Shown here piece by piece: positions 52,339-61,078 of a DNA stretch of 64,000 nt; position 1 is the stretch's first letter, and each line of letters starts with the position of its first letter. Under the pieces are notes generated by a model. The model was not told the origin of the DNA. It searched no databases and saw nothing but the letters and a program-made list of their open reading frames with translations. Origin of the DNA: Hyphomicrobium_A sp964405975 (GTDB lineage: Bacteria > Pseudomonadota > Alphaproteobacteria > Rhizobiales > Hyphomicrobiaceae). The translations under genes and the position numbers were made by a program. The stretch lies in assembly GCA_964405975.1 (NCBI GenBank), contig CAYOPW010000005.1:14071-78070 (forward strand). Reading direction: 5' to 3'.

Positions 52339-53190
52339 TCAATTTGCGGCATTAACGACCTCAAATGGTCGGTCATGCTGAAGAGAAGGAACGCGCGTGC
52401 GCACGTCCTCCAAGAGCTGCAAGTCTATATCGGCGGTGACGACTGCCGGGTGAACATCGCCTTCGCCCAAAATTTCACCCCACGGCGATACGACTAGGCT
52501 ATGGCCAAATGTTTCGCGGCCGTGCTCATGGCTGCCGCCCTGCGCTGCGGCGAACACGTAGGCCTGCGCCTCGATCGCGCGCGCGCGCAAAAGCGTGTGC
52601 CAGTGCGCGGTTCCCGTCGGAACGGTAAAGGCCGATGGGATGGCTAGAAACTTGGCACCCGCCTTGGCAAGCGCGCGATAAAGATGCGGAAAGCGCAAAT
52701 CGTAGCAGATGGTGAGCCCAATAGGTCCCCATGGCAGATCCGCGATGACACCGTGCCGGCCGGGCTCGTAGTTGGCGCTTTCAAGATAACTTTCACCGCC
52801 GCCGAGATCGACATCGAACATGTGGATCTTGTCGTAGCGAGCCGTTATCCGCCCTTCCGGCGAAATCAGCAGCGATCTATTGGCAACCTTTCCATTGTCG
52901 AGCAGGATGGGCATCGACCCGATGTGAAGCCACACGTTCAATCCGCGCGTAAGATCACAAAAGTGTTCGAGTGCGGGGTGCTCTTTTTCAGGACGGGCGG
53001 CGGCCAGAAGTCGCGCGCGATCAATCTCCATGAACGTCGTCATTTCTGGCGTTTGAATATAGTCTGCGCCGCGCTGGGCCGCTCTGCGGATGAGGTCGGA
53101 GGCGGCGGCGACATTTCGCCCAACATCACGGCCCGAGCACATCTGCACCAGACCAACGCGAAACGAGCGCGGTGCGTGCGGACTTGTCAT
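52339..53190 (-). CDS. Carbon-nitrogen hydrolase (nitrilase superfamily, omega-amidase-like)
   Basis: The 283-residue protein has the Glu-Lys-Cys triad: Glu in 'YIQTPEMTTF', Lys in 'ARYDKIHMFDVDL' and Cys in 'LTICYDLRFPHLYR'. The 'DKIHMFDV' and 'GLTICYDLRFP' forms fit the Nit2/omega-amidase or deaminated-glutathione amidase branch. The neighbouring grxC fits a glutathione-linked role, but that is only suggestive. It lies 34 bases downstream of grxC. Confidence 0.9.
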   Translation of the reverse strand: MTSPHAPRSFRVGLVQMCSGRDVGRNVAAASDLIRRAAQRGADYIQTPEMTTFMEIDRARLLAAARPEKEHPALEHFCDLTRGLNVWLHIGSMPILLDNGKVANRSLLISPEGRITARYDKIHMFDVDLGGGESYLESANYEPGRHGVIADLPWGPIGLTICYDLRFPHLYRALAKAGAKFLAIPSAFTVPTGTAHWHTLLRARAIEAQAYVFAAAQGGSHEHGRETFGHSLVVSPWGEILGEGDVHPAVVTADIDLQLLEDVRTRVPSLQHDRPFEVVNAAN

Positions 53191-53224
53191 GGGCAGCTAC
53201 CTCTTCGCGATTTGGATTTGCCGT

Positions 53225-53482
53225 TTAGGCGGTGATGAGTCGCTCGAGCTTGCCTTCACGATCGAGTGTGTAGAGTTCGTTGCACCCGCCAATATGCTGC
53301 TCGTCGATCCAAATTTGTGGCACGGTCAGCCGGCCGCCGGCCTTTTCGCAAACCTCGGCGCGCAACTCATTGCAGCCGCTGACGTCGATCTCCTCAAAAA
53401 CCCAACCCTTCTTACGCAATAGCTCCTTGGCCATATGGCAGTAGGGGCAAAGCCTTGCGGTGTAGACGGTGATTTTCGCCAT
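53225..53482 (-). CDS. grxC: Glutaredoxin 3
   Basis: The 85-residue thioredoxin-fold protein has the redox motif in 'TARLCPYCHMAKELL' (CPYC) and the glutathione-site 'LTVPQIWIDEQHIGGCNEL'. It reduces disulfides using glutathione. The standard alphaproteobacterial order comF-grxC-nitrilase on one strand is kept. Confidence 0.96.
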   Translation of the reverse strand: MAKITVYTARLCPYCHMAKELLRKKGWVFEEIDVSGCNELRAEVCEKAGGRLTVPQIWIDEQHIGGCNELYTLDREGKLERLITA

Positions 53483-53587
53483 AGGTTCGCATGCAGTAGG
53501 TTAACGGGTGCCGAGTCACCCGGCCCCAGTCTAGTCGGTAGTTGAATCGACGCAAAGGCGATCAAGGCGGCAAACTGACTGAAAACC

Positions 53588-54343
53588 TTAAGGTGTGACT
53601 TGGGTGCTATCGGTGACCAGGGCAAGCGCCAGGGCATCTACACGTGATGCGCCTGCACGTTTTAGCGCACGCGCGCAGGCGCCAATCGTGGCCCCGGTGG
53701 TAATCACATCGTCGACGAGCACCAGATTTGCTCCTGCGATGCGCGCCAGTCGCTCGGGCGGCACGGCGAATGCTCCTGCAACGTTCTTGCGGCGCTGGGC
53801 GCGCGTGAGACCCACCTGGGGCTTTGTTTTGCGGGTGCGAACAAGCGCCATCGGCAAAAACCCGATGCATGCAAGCCGCGCGACCTCCAGGCCCAGGATC
53901 GCGGACTGATTGAAGCGCCGGCGAAGGAGGCGGCCTCGGGGTAGGGGCACGGGGACGATGGCGTCTGCATCGGACAATAGATTTGCACCAGTTTCGGTCA
54001 GCCAGCGTCCCAGCAGGCGCCTTGCGTCATGACGGTCGCGAAACTTTAGATCGTGTACAAGCTGGCGCATGACCCCCTCGAAACGGGCAACTGCGCGAGC
54101 GCGATCGTAGTCAGGTGGATCGGCTGCCGCTGCGGCGGAGATCATCGTGCCACCGGTATCATAGGGCATCGGGAGACCGAGCCGGTCGCACAAAGGCGGA
54201 CGAATGAAGTCAATCTTTGCCCAGCAATTTGGACACAGCGCATCGTAAGTGGCAACCGGCGCGTGGCATGCCAGGCAGAGCGGCGGCATGATGAGGTCTG
54301 CAAGTGCAGCGGCCGCGCGGCGCAGGTAAACAGCACCGTTCAC
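53588..54343 (-). CDS. comF: ComF family phosphoribosyltransferase-like protein
   Basis: The protein has an N-terminal zinc-ribbon-type segment ('MPPLCLACHAPV' and 'LCPNCWAKI') and a phosphoribosyltransferase-like domain with 'IVPVPLPRGRLLRRRFNQS' and the PRPP loop 'LVLVDDVITTGATIGAC'. ComF proteins aid natural transformation in some bacteria; a general role is unknown. I chose a GTG at 54343 (251 residues), preceded by GAAGG, since upstream ATGs at 54415 and 54427 add an odd Arg/Cys-rich tail. Confidence 0.9.
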   Translation of the reverse strand: MNGAVYLRRAAAALADLIMPPLCLACHAPVATYDALCPNCWAKIDFIRPPLCDRLGLPMPYDTGGTMISAAAAADPPDYDRARAVARFEGVMRQLVHDLKFRDRHDARRLLGRWLTETGANLLSDADAIVPVPLPRGRLLRRRFNQSAILGLEVARLACIGFLPMALVRTRKTKPQVGLTRAQRRKNVAGAFAVPPERLARIAGANLVLVDDVITTGATIGACARALKRAGASRVDALALALVTDSTQVTP

Positions 54344-54467
54344 GAGATTGGCGCCTTCACGAGGCAAGTTCCACCTAAAGCGTGCACACCGGTAGCGATT
54401 GCAATGCCGCTCCATGCTAGCTTGCATGCCGAGCCGTCGCGAGACCCGACCAAATGGATAATAACCC

Positions 54468-55367
54468 TTGCCGTCCGACAAGCCGACTCCAATTTTTGAA
54501 CGCAGTCTGATTGTGCGTCGTCACAATCGCATTGCCTCAACAGCAGCAGAGCACGACTTTCTACTCCGCCGTGTCGCTGACGATATCGCCGAGCGGCTTG
54601 CATTTATCCAGCGTACATTTCCGCTTGCCGCCAATCTTGGCGCTTATCACGGTCTTATCAGCCGGCGGATTCGCGGTATTGCCGGTATTGAGCGCATCAT
54701 CAACATTGAACGATCACAAGCTCTGCTTGCGCGCTGCGATACGCCGCGGGTCATGGCGGACGAGGAGGCATTACCGTTTGCTTCCGGCGCCCTTGATCTG
54801 GTGGTTTCGGGCCTTGCGCTGCATTTGGTCAACGATCTGCCAGGCGCCCTAGTGCAGATCCGCCGCGCCCTAAAGCCGGACGGACTCCTGCTTGCAGCCG
54901 TGCTTGGCGGGGAAACGCTAAGAGAATTACGCGAAGCTTGGCTTGCCGCCGAGGCGGAGATCACGGGCGGCGTTTCTCCGCGCGTTGCGCCGTTCGCGGA
55001 TGTGCGCGACATGGGCGCGCTCTTGCAGCGCGCCGGCTATGCGCTTCCCGTCGTCGATTCTGAAACTGTTACGGTGAGCTATGCTTCACCCCTGTCACTC
55101 ATGCAGGAACTCAAGGCTATGGGTGCAAGCAACATGCTGAAGCAGCGCCGGCGGACTCCTGTTACGCGGGGACTGCTCATGCGCGCTGCGGAAGTTTACG
55201 CTGAGCGCTTTGCGCAATCCGATGGACGCGTGCCGGCAACCTTCGAGATCCTCACGTTGACCGCCTGGGCTCCCGACGAAAGCCAGCCCAAGCCGTTGCG
55301 GCCGGGCTCTGCGAAGACGCGTCTTGCTGATGCGCTGGGCGTTCCAGAGCGCAAAGTCCCCGAGTAG
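54468..55367 (+). CDS. SAM-dependent methyltransferase-like protein (NDUFAF5/BioC-like)
   Basis: The 299-residue protein starts at a TTG because no ATG fits the conserved N-terminus 'PIFERSLIVRRHNR'. The class I SAM fold is seen in 'ALPFASGALDLVVSGLALHLVNDLP' (cited by its position, about 98-122) and 'RRALKPDGLLLAAVLGG'. This is the alphaproteobacterial relative of mitochondrial NDUFAF5, a complex I assembly factor that hydroxylates an Arg; some members were annotated as BioC. The usual Gly-rich motif I reads 'LGAYHG' here and is weak. It is divergent from comF. Confidence 0.85.
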   Translation: MPSDKPTPIFERSLIVRRHNRIASTAAEHDFLLRRVADDIAERLAFIQRTFPLAANLGAYHGLISRRIRGIAGIERIINIERSQALLARCDTPRVMADEEALPFASGALDLVVSGLALHLVNDLPGALVQIRRALKPDGLLLAAVLGGETLRELREAWLAAEAEITGGVSPRVAPFADVRDMGALLQRAGYALPVVDSETVTVSYASPLSLMQELKAMGASNMLKQRRRTPVTRGLLMRAAEVYAERFAQSDGRVPATFEILTLTAWAPDESQPKPLRPGSAKTRLADALGVPERKVPE

Positions 55368-55373
55368 CGCCTG

Positions 55374-55781
55374 CTATCCCAACAAATCACGCAGCGGAGC
55401 GATCAGCGGCTCATCTGCGGGCGGCATGGGATAACGCGTTAACCGCGCCGCGCGGACCCATGCGATTTCCTGGTTCTCGCGTGCGGCGATCGTTCCGTCC
55501 CACTGCCGGCAAAGATAAAGTGGCATCAGAAGGTGAAACGTATCGTAGGCGTGACTTGCGAACGTAAACGGTGAAAGGCACGTCTCGCATACGTCGATGC
55601 CAAGTTCCTCAAACAGCTCACGGCGGAGTGCGACCTCGGGCGTCTCGGTGGACTCCACCTTGCCGCCAGGGAACTCCCACAGCCCGGGCATGGATTTGCC
55701 GTCCGGGCGGCGGGTGATCAAGACGCGGTTATCGTGATCGACAAGCGCGGCGGCGGCTACGAGAAGGATCTTTCGGCTCAT
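55374..55781 (-). CDS. mutT: MutT-type Nudix hydrolase (8-oxo-dGTP diphosphatase)
   Basis: The predicted product is 135 residues from the ATG at 55781. The Nudix box is complete, starting 'GGKVESTETPEVALRREL' and ending 'FEELGI', preceded by 'RRPDGKSMPGLWEFPGGK', which is the MutT pattern. It hydrolyses oxidised dGTP to prevent A:T to C:G mutations. It is convergent with the methyltransferase gene, 6 bases between stops, and divergent from the cyclase-family gene. Confidence 0.94.
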   Translation of the reverse strand: MSRKILLVAAAALVDHDNRVLITRRPDGKSMPGLWEFPGGKVESTETPEVALRRELFEELGIDVCETCLSPFTFASHAYDTFHLLMPLYLCRQWDGTIAARENQEIAWVRAARLTRYPMPPADEPLIAPLRDLLG

Positions 55782-55927
55782 GCGCGGGGCATAGCCGGAG
55801 TTTCGCCGTGTGTGTAGTGAAAACGTCGTGCACGCGCCCGCCAACTCAATCAGCGGGGTGCTTGCCACGTGGCCCTTGCTCGGCGAGCATAGGTGCAAGT
55901 AACTCTCATTTCTCCGGGGAGCCCGCA

Positions 55928-56740
55928 ATGTATTCCAGTCGCAACTTGCTGTTCATGTCCGCGCTCTTTGCTGCATTTTCCATGGCGCCTGTCACATCGC
56001 CTCAGGCACAAGGCCTCGACATTGCCGAGGCAGAAATGATCGACCTCACACATGCTCTCGGTGTAGACACCATCTTCTGGCCGACCGAGACCGACGGCTT
56101 CAAGCTGACTGAGCTGTACAAGGGTCCAACTAAAGGGCCAGAGGGTTTTTTCTATGCAGCCTACAAGTTCTGCTCGGTCGAGCACGGCGGCACGCACCTT
56201 GATGCACCCTTTCATTTCGCGGAGCAGGGCTGGAAGGCCGATCAGATTCCACTGACGCGGCTCATCGGGCCGGCAGTAGTGATCGACGTTTCTGCCAAGA
56301 CGGCAAAGGATCCAGACTACACGCTCAAGGTGGAGGATGTGACTGCATGGGAGGCAGCGCACGGTAAAGTTGCCGCCGGCGCCATTGTGCTCTTGCGCAC
56401 GGGTTGGAGCAGCCGTTGGCCCGACAAGCTTGCTTATTTGGGCGATGATACACCGGGGGACGCCAGCAACCTTCATTTTCCGTCCTATGGCGCGGAAGCA
56501 GCAGAGTTGCTTGTTGAACGCGGTGCTAGCGTGCTCGGCGTCGATACGGCGAGCATCGACAATGGACCCTCACGCAAATTTCTTGTGCACCAACTTACAG
56601 GAGCGGCCAACGTTGCGGGGTTGGAAAATCTGACAAACCTCGACAAGCTGCCGCCTACCGGCGCCTGGGTCCTAGCCCTTCCAACAAAGCTAGAGGGGGG
56701 CTCCGGCGCGCCCGCACGTGTGGTTGCGTTTGTGCGATAG
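55928..56740 (+). CDS. Secreted cyclase-family hydrolase (kynurenine formamidase-like)
   Basis: The predicted product is 270 residues from the ATG at 55928, with a signal peptide ('LFMSALFAAFSMAPVTSPQAQ', about 9-29). The metal site of the cyclase/KynB family is present in 'HGGTHLDAPFHF', with 'VLGVDTASIDNG' and 'HQLTGAANVAGLENL' in the second half. Family members hydrolyse N-formylkynurenine, isatin and other amides; here the periplasmic location argues against the tryptophan pathway. It lies 133 bases before the receptor-channel gene on the same strand. Confidence 0.88.
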   Translation: MYSSRNLLFMSALFAAFSMAPVTSPQAQGLDIAEAEMIDLTHALGVDTIFWPTETDGFKLTELYKGPTKGPEGFFYAAYKFCSVEHGGTHLDAPFHFAEQGWKADQIPLTRLIGPAVVIDVSAKTAKDPDYTLKVEDVTAWEAAHGKVAAGAIVLLRTGWSSRWPDKLAYLGDDTPGDASNLHFPSYGAEAAELLVERGASVLGVDTASIDNGPSRKFLVHQLTGAANVAGLENLTNLDKLPPTGAWVLALPTKLEGGSGAPARVVAFVR

Positions 56741-56873
56741 CCGAGCCCAACTATTCAACTGCATCGGAGCTTGCTCGGGAATCTCGATCTTTCGCACATT
56801 GACGTGGTGTTGCTGCACCCATCCGGGGCGTGGAAACATCTAAGAACGACCCACGAGATCTCTTTGGGGGCGG

Positions 56874-59237
56874 ATGAGTATGGGGCGGATCTGGAGGAAA
56901 GCACGGCAACCGCGCGAGGCGATAGCGAACAGATTCGCATCTTGGGCACATGCTATAATTGCGACCGTTTTCATCACAGCTACAGCAACCGCGCTTGATC
57001 TCTCGTTTGAACGTGCGGCGGCCCAATCTCCAGCACCCGATGCCAAACCGCTTGATGTGGGAATCTTTGTCAGCTCCGATGGTAACCGCTGTTTTACTCC
57101 CGGGCTTGTCACGGCAATCAAATACTTCACCACGAAGCTAGCTGATCAAGTGAACAACAGCGGTGGAGTTGGCGGCCGCCAAGTTGATCTGACGTTTTTT
57201 GACGATTTCGAAAAGGCCGAAACGACTATCGCAAACGTTAAGAAAGCCATCAATGATCCAAACATGATGGCGATGATTGGCGTTCCAAGCTCGACGCGTG
57301 GCCGCGCCGTGTTCAACGCGCTGGGACCCGAGATTCGAGACAAGGGGATCCCTTTCATCACCGAAATGTCGCTCGACAACATTTTTCGCGACTACCAGAA
57401 CGTTTTCACGATGGCCAGTTCGGTGCGCAATGAATTGGAGGTTGTTAGAAAAATTATCGCTGAGGGCGGTTACAGCCGGCCTGTGTTCGTCGGTCTCGAC
57501 GATGATCTTTACAGCTTCGCACTTGGTGATGGCGTGGCGGAAATCCCTGGCGGCCCTTCGCTCGTCGGTAGCTATCAGGTTCCTGTGCGCGACTACAAAC
57601 TCGATCCGGAAGCCAGCGCGCCCGTCGTCGAGGAGATCAAGCGCCAGGATCCCGATCTCATATTGTTGTCGATTCACAGCGGACCGAGCGCAACACTCCT
57701 GAACCAGCTCGCCGAGGCTGGCGTCGACGCTCCTGTGTTTGTGCTTTTGGGTCGCATATCGAGCATCACAAACCGGCTCGGGCCCAAAGGTTACGGCGGT
57801 ACGTTGTCGCAAATTGCACGTGAAGGTGTTCCCAACGTTTACAGCGAGCGCCTCAGGCAGAGAATTTGGCGCTCCCGTCAGGACACCTGGGTGTTCGATG
57901 ACATCCGCAATGATGATGCGCCGGGCTGGGCGTCGGGAACCTGTGATGCGCGGCCGGATGCGCCGCCACGACAGCTCTTTGACGGGGCCAATCGCCGTGC
58001 CGTCGGACGGGGTACGCAATACCGGGACATGCTGCAACTCGTCATCGAATCGGCGCAGTCCGCTCCCGATACGGCAGATGTCGCTGAGCTGCACCGTCAC
58101 GTTGGGGCGAGGCTGCGCAACTTTGTCGAAGGCCGCCACGTATTGAAGGGACTCTGGCAGGACTGGGCCTTCACCACTGATCGAACGTCGGCAGATGACA
58201 CGCTCATTTTGAGCAAGGCGACCGGTGATGACGCCCCCATCCTCTCGCCTATCCAATACCGCCGCATTAACGGTACGCTTCAACGCAGCCCGACGGTTTA
58301 CACGTCAATCGATCTCATCAACCTTTCGCGTATCAACACCAACGACAGGAGCTTTGACGCCGAGTTCTATTTGTCGATGAAAAGCACGGACGATCGTATC
58401 GACATCACGAATATCGAATTTACAAACGCCTACAGATCGCAAGCTGGCGAAGGCCGTTTGGTCAGCGTGCGGGAAATTCACAATGGTCTTGGGGCGTCTG
58501 ACTTCCCAGCCGGCGTCAAACTTTACAAGGTGTCTGGCAAGTTCGTGTTTGAACCCGACCTGGGTAGCTATCCTTTCGACACCCAGCGCCTGTCAGTATC
58601 CTTCCAGCCAACGAGCGCCGAGCAATCGTTCCTCATTCAGCCGTCAGCCCAAAACACGCGCCAGTCGGATGTTGCTTCAGACGGTTGGCATCTGGTCGAA
58701 CAATATGTCGGTTCTGATCAGGACATCATTCCCACAATAGGCGCCTCTCTGAGCAAAAGACGCATCGTTCCTTTCTACAAGTTCAACGCCACGTGGGTCG
58801 TTAAACGCATCGCTGTCGACTACTACCTACGGGTCGTTGTGCCGCTCGCGTTTATTCTGCTTGTCACATATTTCTCGGTATACCTGCCGCACGAACGCTT
58901 CGATTCCATTATGGCAATACAGGTGACTGCGCTGCTGTCGTCAATCGCGCTCTATCTCGCGTTGCCCAAGGTGGATTCCGATCAGGCCACATTGTCTGAC
59001 AAGATCTTCATGATGACCTACGCCGCAGTGAGCCTCATGATTGGACTATCGATCCTCAAGGACAACTTGTGGCAACGGAAGAGAAAGGTGTTTGGTTGGT
59101 TCGTTTCGCTGCTGCAACGCATTGTTTTCCCCATCGCGACGGTTGCCGTCATTACATTTTTGCTGACGAACACGAATGGCAAAGCGGTGCTGTTTACAGA
59201 CAGTATCGCCACGTTTTGGAAGAACCTGATCGGTTGA
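56874..59237 (+). CDS. Fusion of type I periplasmic binding protein and pentameric ligand-gated ion channel
   Basis: The protein has 787 residues. Residues 1-52 are an export signal ('HAIIATVFITATATALDL'). Residues 60-475 resemble a type I (LIVBP-like) binding protein: 'DVGIFVSSDGNRCFTPG', 'KYFTTKLADQVNNSGGVGGRQV', 'GVPSSTRGRAVFNAL' and 'PDLILLSIHSGPSATLLNQL'. Residues 476-648 look like the channel's extracellular beta domain, with 'DRSFDAEFYL' and the Pro-loop 'LGSYPFDTQRLSVSF' (566-572 core). Helices M1 (652-670), M2 (678-698, ending 'LALPKVD'), M3 (707-728) and M4 (745-766) follow. It lacks the eukaryotic Cys-loop cysteines, as do GLIC and ELIC. It is probably co-transcribed with the EamA gene 22 bases downstream. 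Confidence 0.88.
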   Translation: MSMGRIWRKARQPREAIANRFASWAHAIIATVFITATATALDLSFERAAAQSPAPDAKPLDVGIFVSSDGNRCFTPGLVTAIKYFTTKLADQVNNSGGVGGRQVDLTFFDDFEKAETTIANVKKAINDPNMMAMIGVPSSTRGRAVFNALGPEIRDKGIPFITEMSLDNIFRDYQNVFTMASSVRNELEVVRKIIAEGGYSRPVFVGLDDDLYSFALGDGVAEIPGGPSLVGSYQVPVRDYKLDPEASAPVVEEIKRQDPDLILLSIHSGPSATLLNQLAEAGVDAPVFVLLGRISSITNRLGPKGYGGTLSQIAREGVPNVYSERLRQRIWRSRQDTWVFDDIRNDDAPGWASGTCDARPDAPPRQLFDGANRRAVGRGTQYRDMLQLVIESAQSAPDTADVAELHRHVGARLRNFVEGRHVLKGLWQDWAFTTDRTSADDTLILSKATGDDAPILSPIQYRRINGTLQRSPTVYTSIDLINLSRINTNDRSFDAEFYLSMKSTDDRIDITNIEFTNAYRSQAGEGRLVSVREIHNGLGASDFPAGVKLYKVSGKFVFEPDLGSYPFDTQRLSVSFQPTSAEQSFLIQPSAQNTRQSDVASDGWHLVEQYVGSDQDIIPTIGASLSKRRIVPFYKFNATWVVKRIAVDYYLRVVVPLAFILLVTYFSVYLPHERFDSIMAIQVTALLSSIALYLALPKVDSDQATLSDKIFMMTYAAVSLMIGLSILKDNLWQRKRKVFGWFVSLLQRIVFPIATVAVITFLLTNTNGKAVLFTDSIATFWKNLIG

Positions 59238-59259
59238 TGTTGTGACGGAGGGATAGGGG

Positions 59260-60228
59260 ATGGCTGCATACCATTGGTCCATCTCACATGCGAGTGCCGA
59301 CAAAGGACGCGTCTCGGGCGATTCAGAGGCGGTTGGGTACGCCGCCGGCCTACTCACTTGGGCCCTTGCGGGAGCCGTTTTCGTCGCCGTTAAACTGGGC
59401 GTCGGTGAGATGCCCCCTTGGACGTTTTGCTGCTGGCGCGTTTTCCTATCGGCACTCGCGTTGGCGCCGTTCGTCTTGAATCATCGCCACAAAATTGCGG
59501 AGTTTCTTCATAAGCGGTGGTTGGAAGCGTTCATTATCGGCGCGCTTGGTCTCGGCCTCACCCAGGGGACGATTTTCACTGCGCTCAGCTATACGAGCGC
59601 CGTAAACACCGGGATCATTTTTGCTACGACCCCTATCGTCACGATGGTTCTTGCGCACTTTGTAATCCACGAGCGAATGAATGGCTGGCAGATTCTCGGA
59701 TCGCTCGTCGCCTTCTTAGGGATAGTCGTTGTCGCCGTGGATGGAAGCATCGCGAAATTGCTTGGCTTGAAGCTGGATTTCGGAGATTTGCTTGTGATTA
59801 TGGGCGGTATGATGTTCGCTAGTTATACGGTCCTTCTCAAGCGGGCCAAATTCGAGCTGGAGCGATTGCCGCTGCTTCTTGTTCTCCTGTGTGCCGGCGC
59901 CATCGCCACAGTGCCATTTTATCTTTGGGAAGTGTGGAACGGCGAGCACGCGAACCTGGCACTCACGGGTTACATGGCGTTGCTCTTTGCTGCTATTCCC
60001 GGCGGCGCATTTATGTACCTCTGCTACAATTGGAGCATCGACATTCTCGGTCCCTTGCGCGCTGGAGCGCTTCTCTATACGCAAATGATATTCACTGCGA
60101 TTTTCGCTTGGTTGATCTTGGGTGAGTCGATCGAGTGGTATCACTACGTCGGCGCAGGTTTGATCATAGTCGGCGTCTTGTTGGTGACGTTGCTGCAACC
60201 GCAGCCGGCCGCAAGCGTCGCAAAATGA
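59260..60228 (+). CDS. EamA (DMT) family transporter
   Basis: The 322-residue protein has ten hydrophobic helices in two EamA repeats (about 27-160 and 172-310). Signatures include 'SAVNTGIIFATTPIVTMVLAHF' in the first repeat (cited by position, about 112-133) and 'GPLRAGALLYTQMIFTAIFAWLILGE' in the second (about 263-288). DMT proteins mostly export amino acids or other metabolites. It begins 22 bases after the receptor-channel gene, suggesting one transcript. Confidence 0.9.
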   Translation: MAAYHWSISHASADKGRVSGDSEAVGYAAGLLTWALAGAVFVAVKLGVGEMPPWTFCCWRVFLSALALAPFVLNHRHKIAEFLHKRWLEAFIIGALGLGLTQGTIFTALSYTSAVNTGIIFATTPIVTMVLAHFVIHERMNGWQILGSLVAFLGIVVVAVDGSIAKLLGLKLDFGDLLVIMGGMMFASYTVLLKRAKFELERLPLLLVLLCAGAIATVPFYLWEVWNGEHANLALTGYMALLFAAIPGGAFMYLCYNWSIDILGPLRAGALLYTQMIFTAIFAWLILGESIEWYHYVGAGLIIVGVLLVTLLQPQPAASVAK

Positions 60229-60573
60229 TGCAATCATATTTAGGCTACGAATGAGGTCGACTGACATGGCTCAGCTTGGCTTGCTAGAGCTGCGTCAAGA
60301 AACCCTCCAAGCGCCAATCAGGGCCAATTCCGATCAACATGGGCAATGCTCGCCTCTCTGCTAAGTGTTTCTTGTATGCCTTGGTCCTTGTGCCAGATAA
60401 CGGTGCTTCAAGGCTGGTCAGCTCGCATACGGTACACTAACCTTCGATGAGAACTAGCGCGGACCAAGAACAGCTGCTGTCCACCGCCCCAAAAAAAAGT
60501 TTGATGCTCGCGCGTTATGCGAGCACATGATGTCAGCGCGACGCGCGAGGTCCGGTCGACTGGGAGGAAGTCC
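60229..60573. other. Non-coding interval with inverted repeats
   Basis: This interval of 345 bases has no convincing gene. Perfect inverted repeats include CTTGGTCC (60380-60387) with GGACCAAG (60461-60468), GTATGC (60374-60379) with GCATAC (60425-60430), and a 7-pair hairpin at 60505-60525. An eight-base A run lies at 60491-60498. Pairing of the first two would be crossed. The rest is ordinary. Confidence 0.45.
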
Positions 60574-61053
60574 ATGAGCGAGTTGCAGCCTGGAGCGCAA
60601 ACCCAACAACGAATGAGCGGTAGCCGGAAGACGGCAATTCTGGGAATTTGGATGTTCCCGTATCTGTTGGCGGCCCTCGCCTATTTTGGCGGTGTTGTCT
60701 ATGAGCCGGCCATGGTTTTGCGCGAGCCAGTTCTCGCATGGCCAATTCCTCAGGCAGTTTATGGCTGGCTGCTGCTTTTGGTGCTGTTATCGGCGGTGTG
60801 GCTCGTTGGCGAATTCTTCTCCGTGACGAGTCGCGAGACGGTCGTTGCGGCCCTGCAATGGGATGCCGTGATCAGCTCGCTCACGGCAATTATTTTTACG
60901 GGCTGGGCAGGGTGGTTCATTGGGACCGACACGTTGGAGTGGTGGTTCATCGTGCCTTGGGGAGCGTCGGTCATAGATGCGCTGACGGCGGCATGGCTCA
61001 GCATCAACAATGCGGCCCAAAAACCATTCTTGAGCAAGAGGGGAACGATTTAG
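60574..61053 (+). CDS. Membrane protein of unknown function
   Basis: The predicted product is 159 residues from the ATG at 60574, with GGGAGGAAG as the ribosome site. Four hydrophobic helices lie at about 22-42, 58-82, 95-113 and 122-142, with Trp-rich ends ('WAGWFIGTDTLEWWFIVPWG'). No family is recognised. It stands alone between the channel region and the sulfide locus. Confidence 0.7.
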   Translation: MSELQPGAQTQQRMSGSRKTAILGIWMFPYLLAALAYFGGVVYEPAMVLREPVLAWPIPQAVYGWLLLLVLLSAVWLVGEFFSVTSRETVVAALQWDAVISSLTAIIFTGWAGWFIGTDTLEWWFIVPWGASVIDALTAAWLSINNAAQKPFLSKRGTI

Positions 61054-61078
61054 AGATCCCAATAGCGTGCGCTTGCGA

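Noticed and set aside
60491..60525. Minus-strand terminator formed by the 60505-60525 hairpin and the A run
   Set aside because: There is no minus-strand gene directly upstream that would use it, and the spacing between stem and T run is long.
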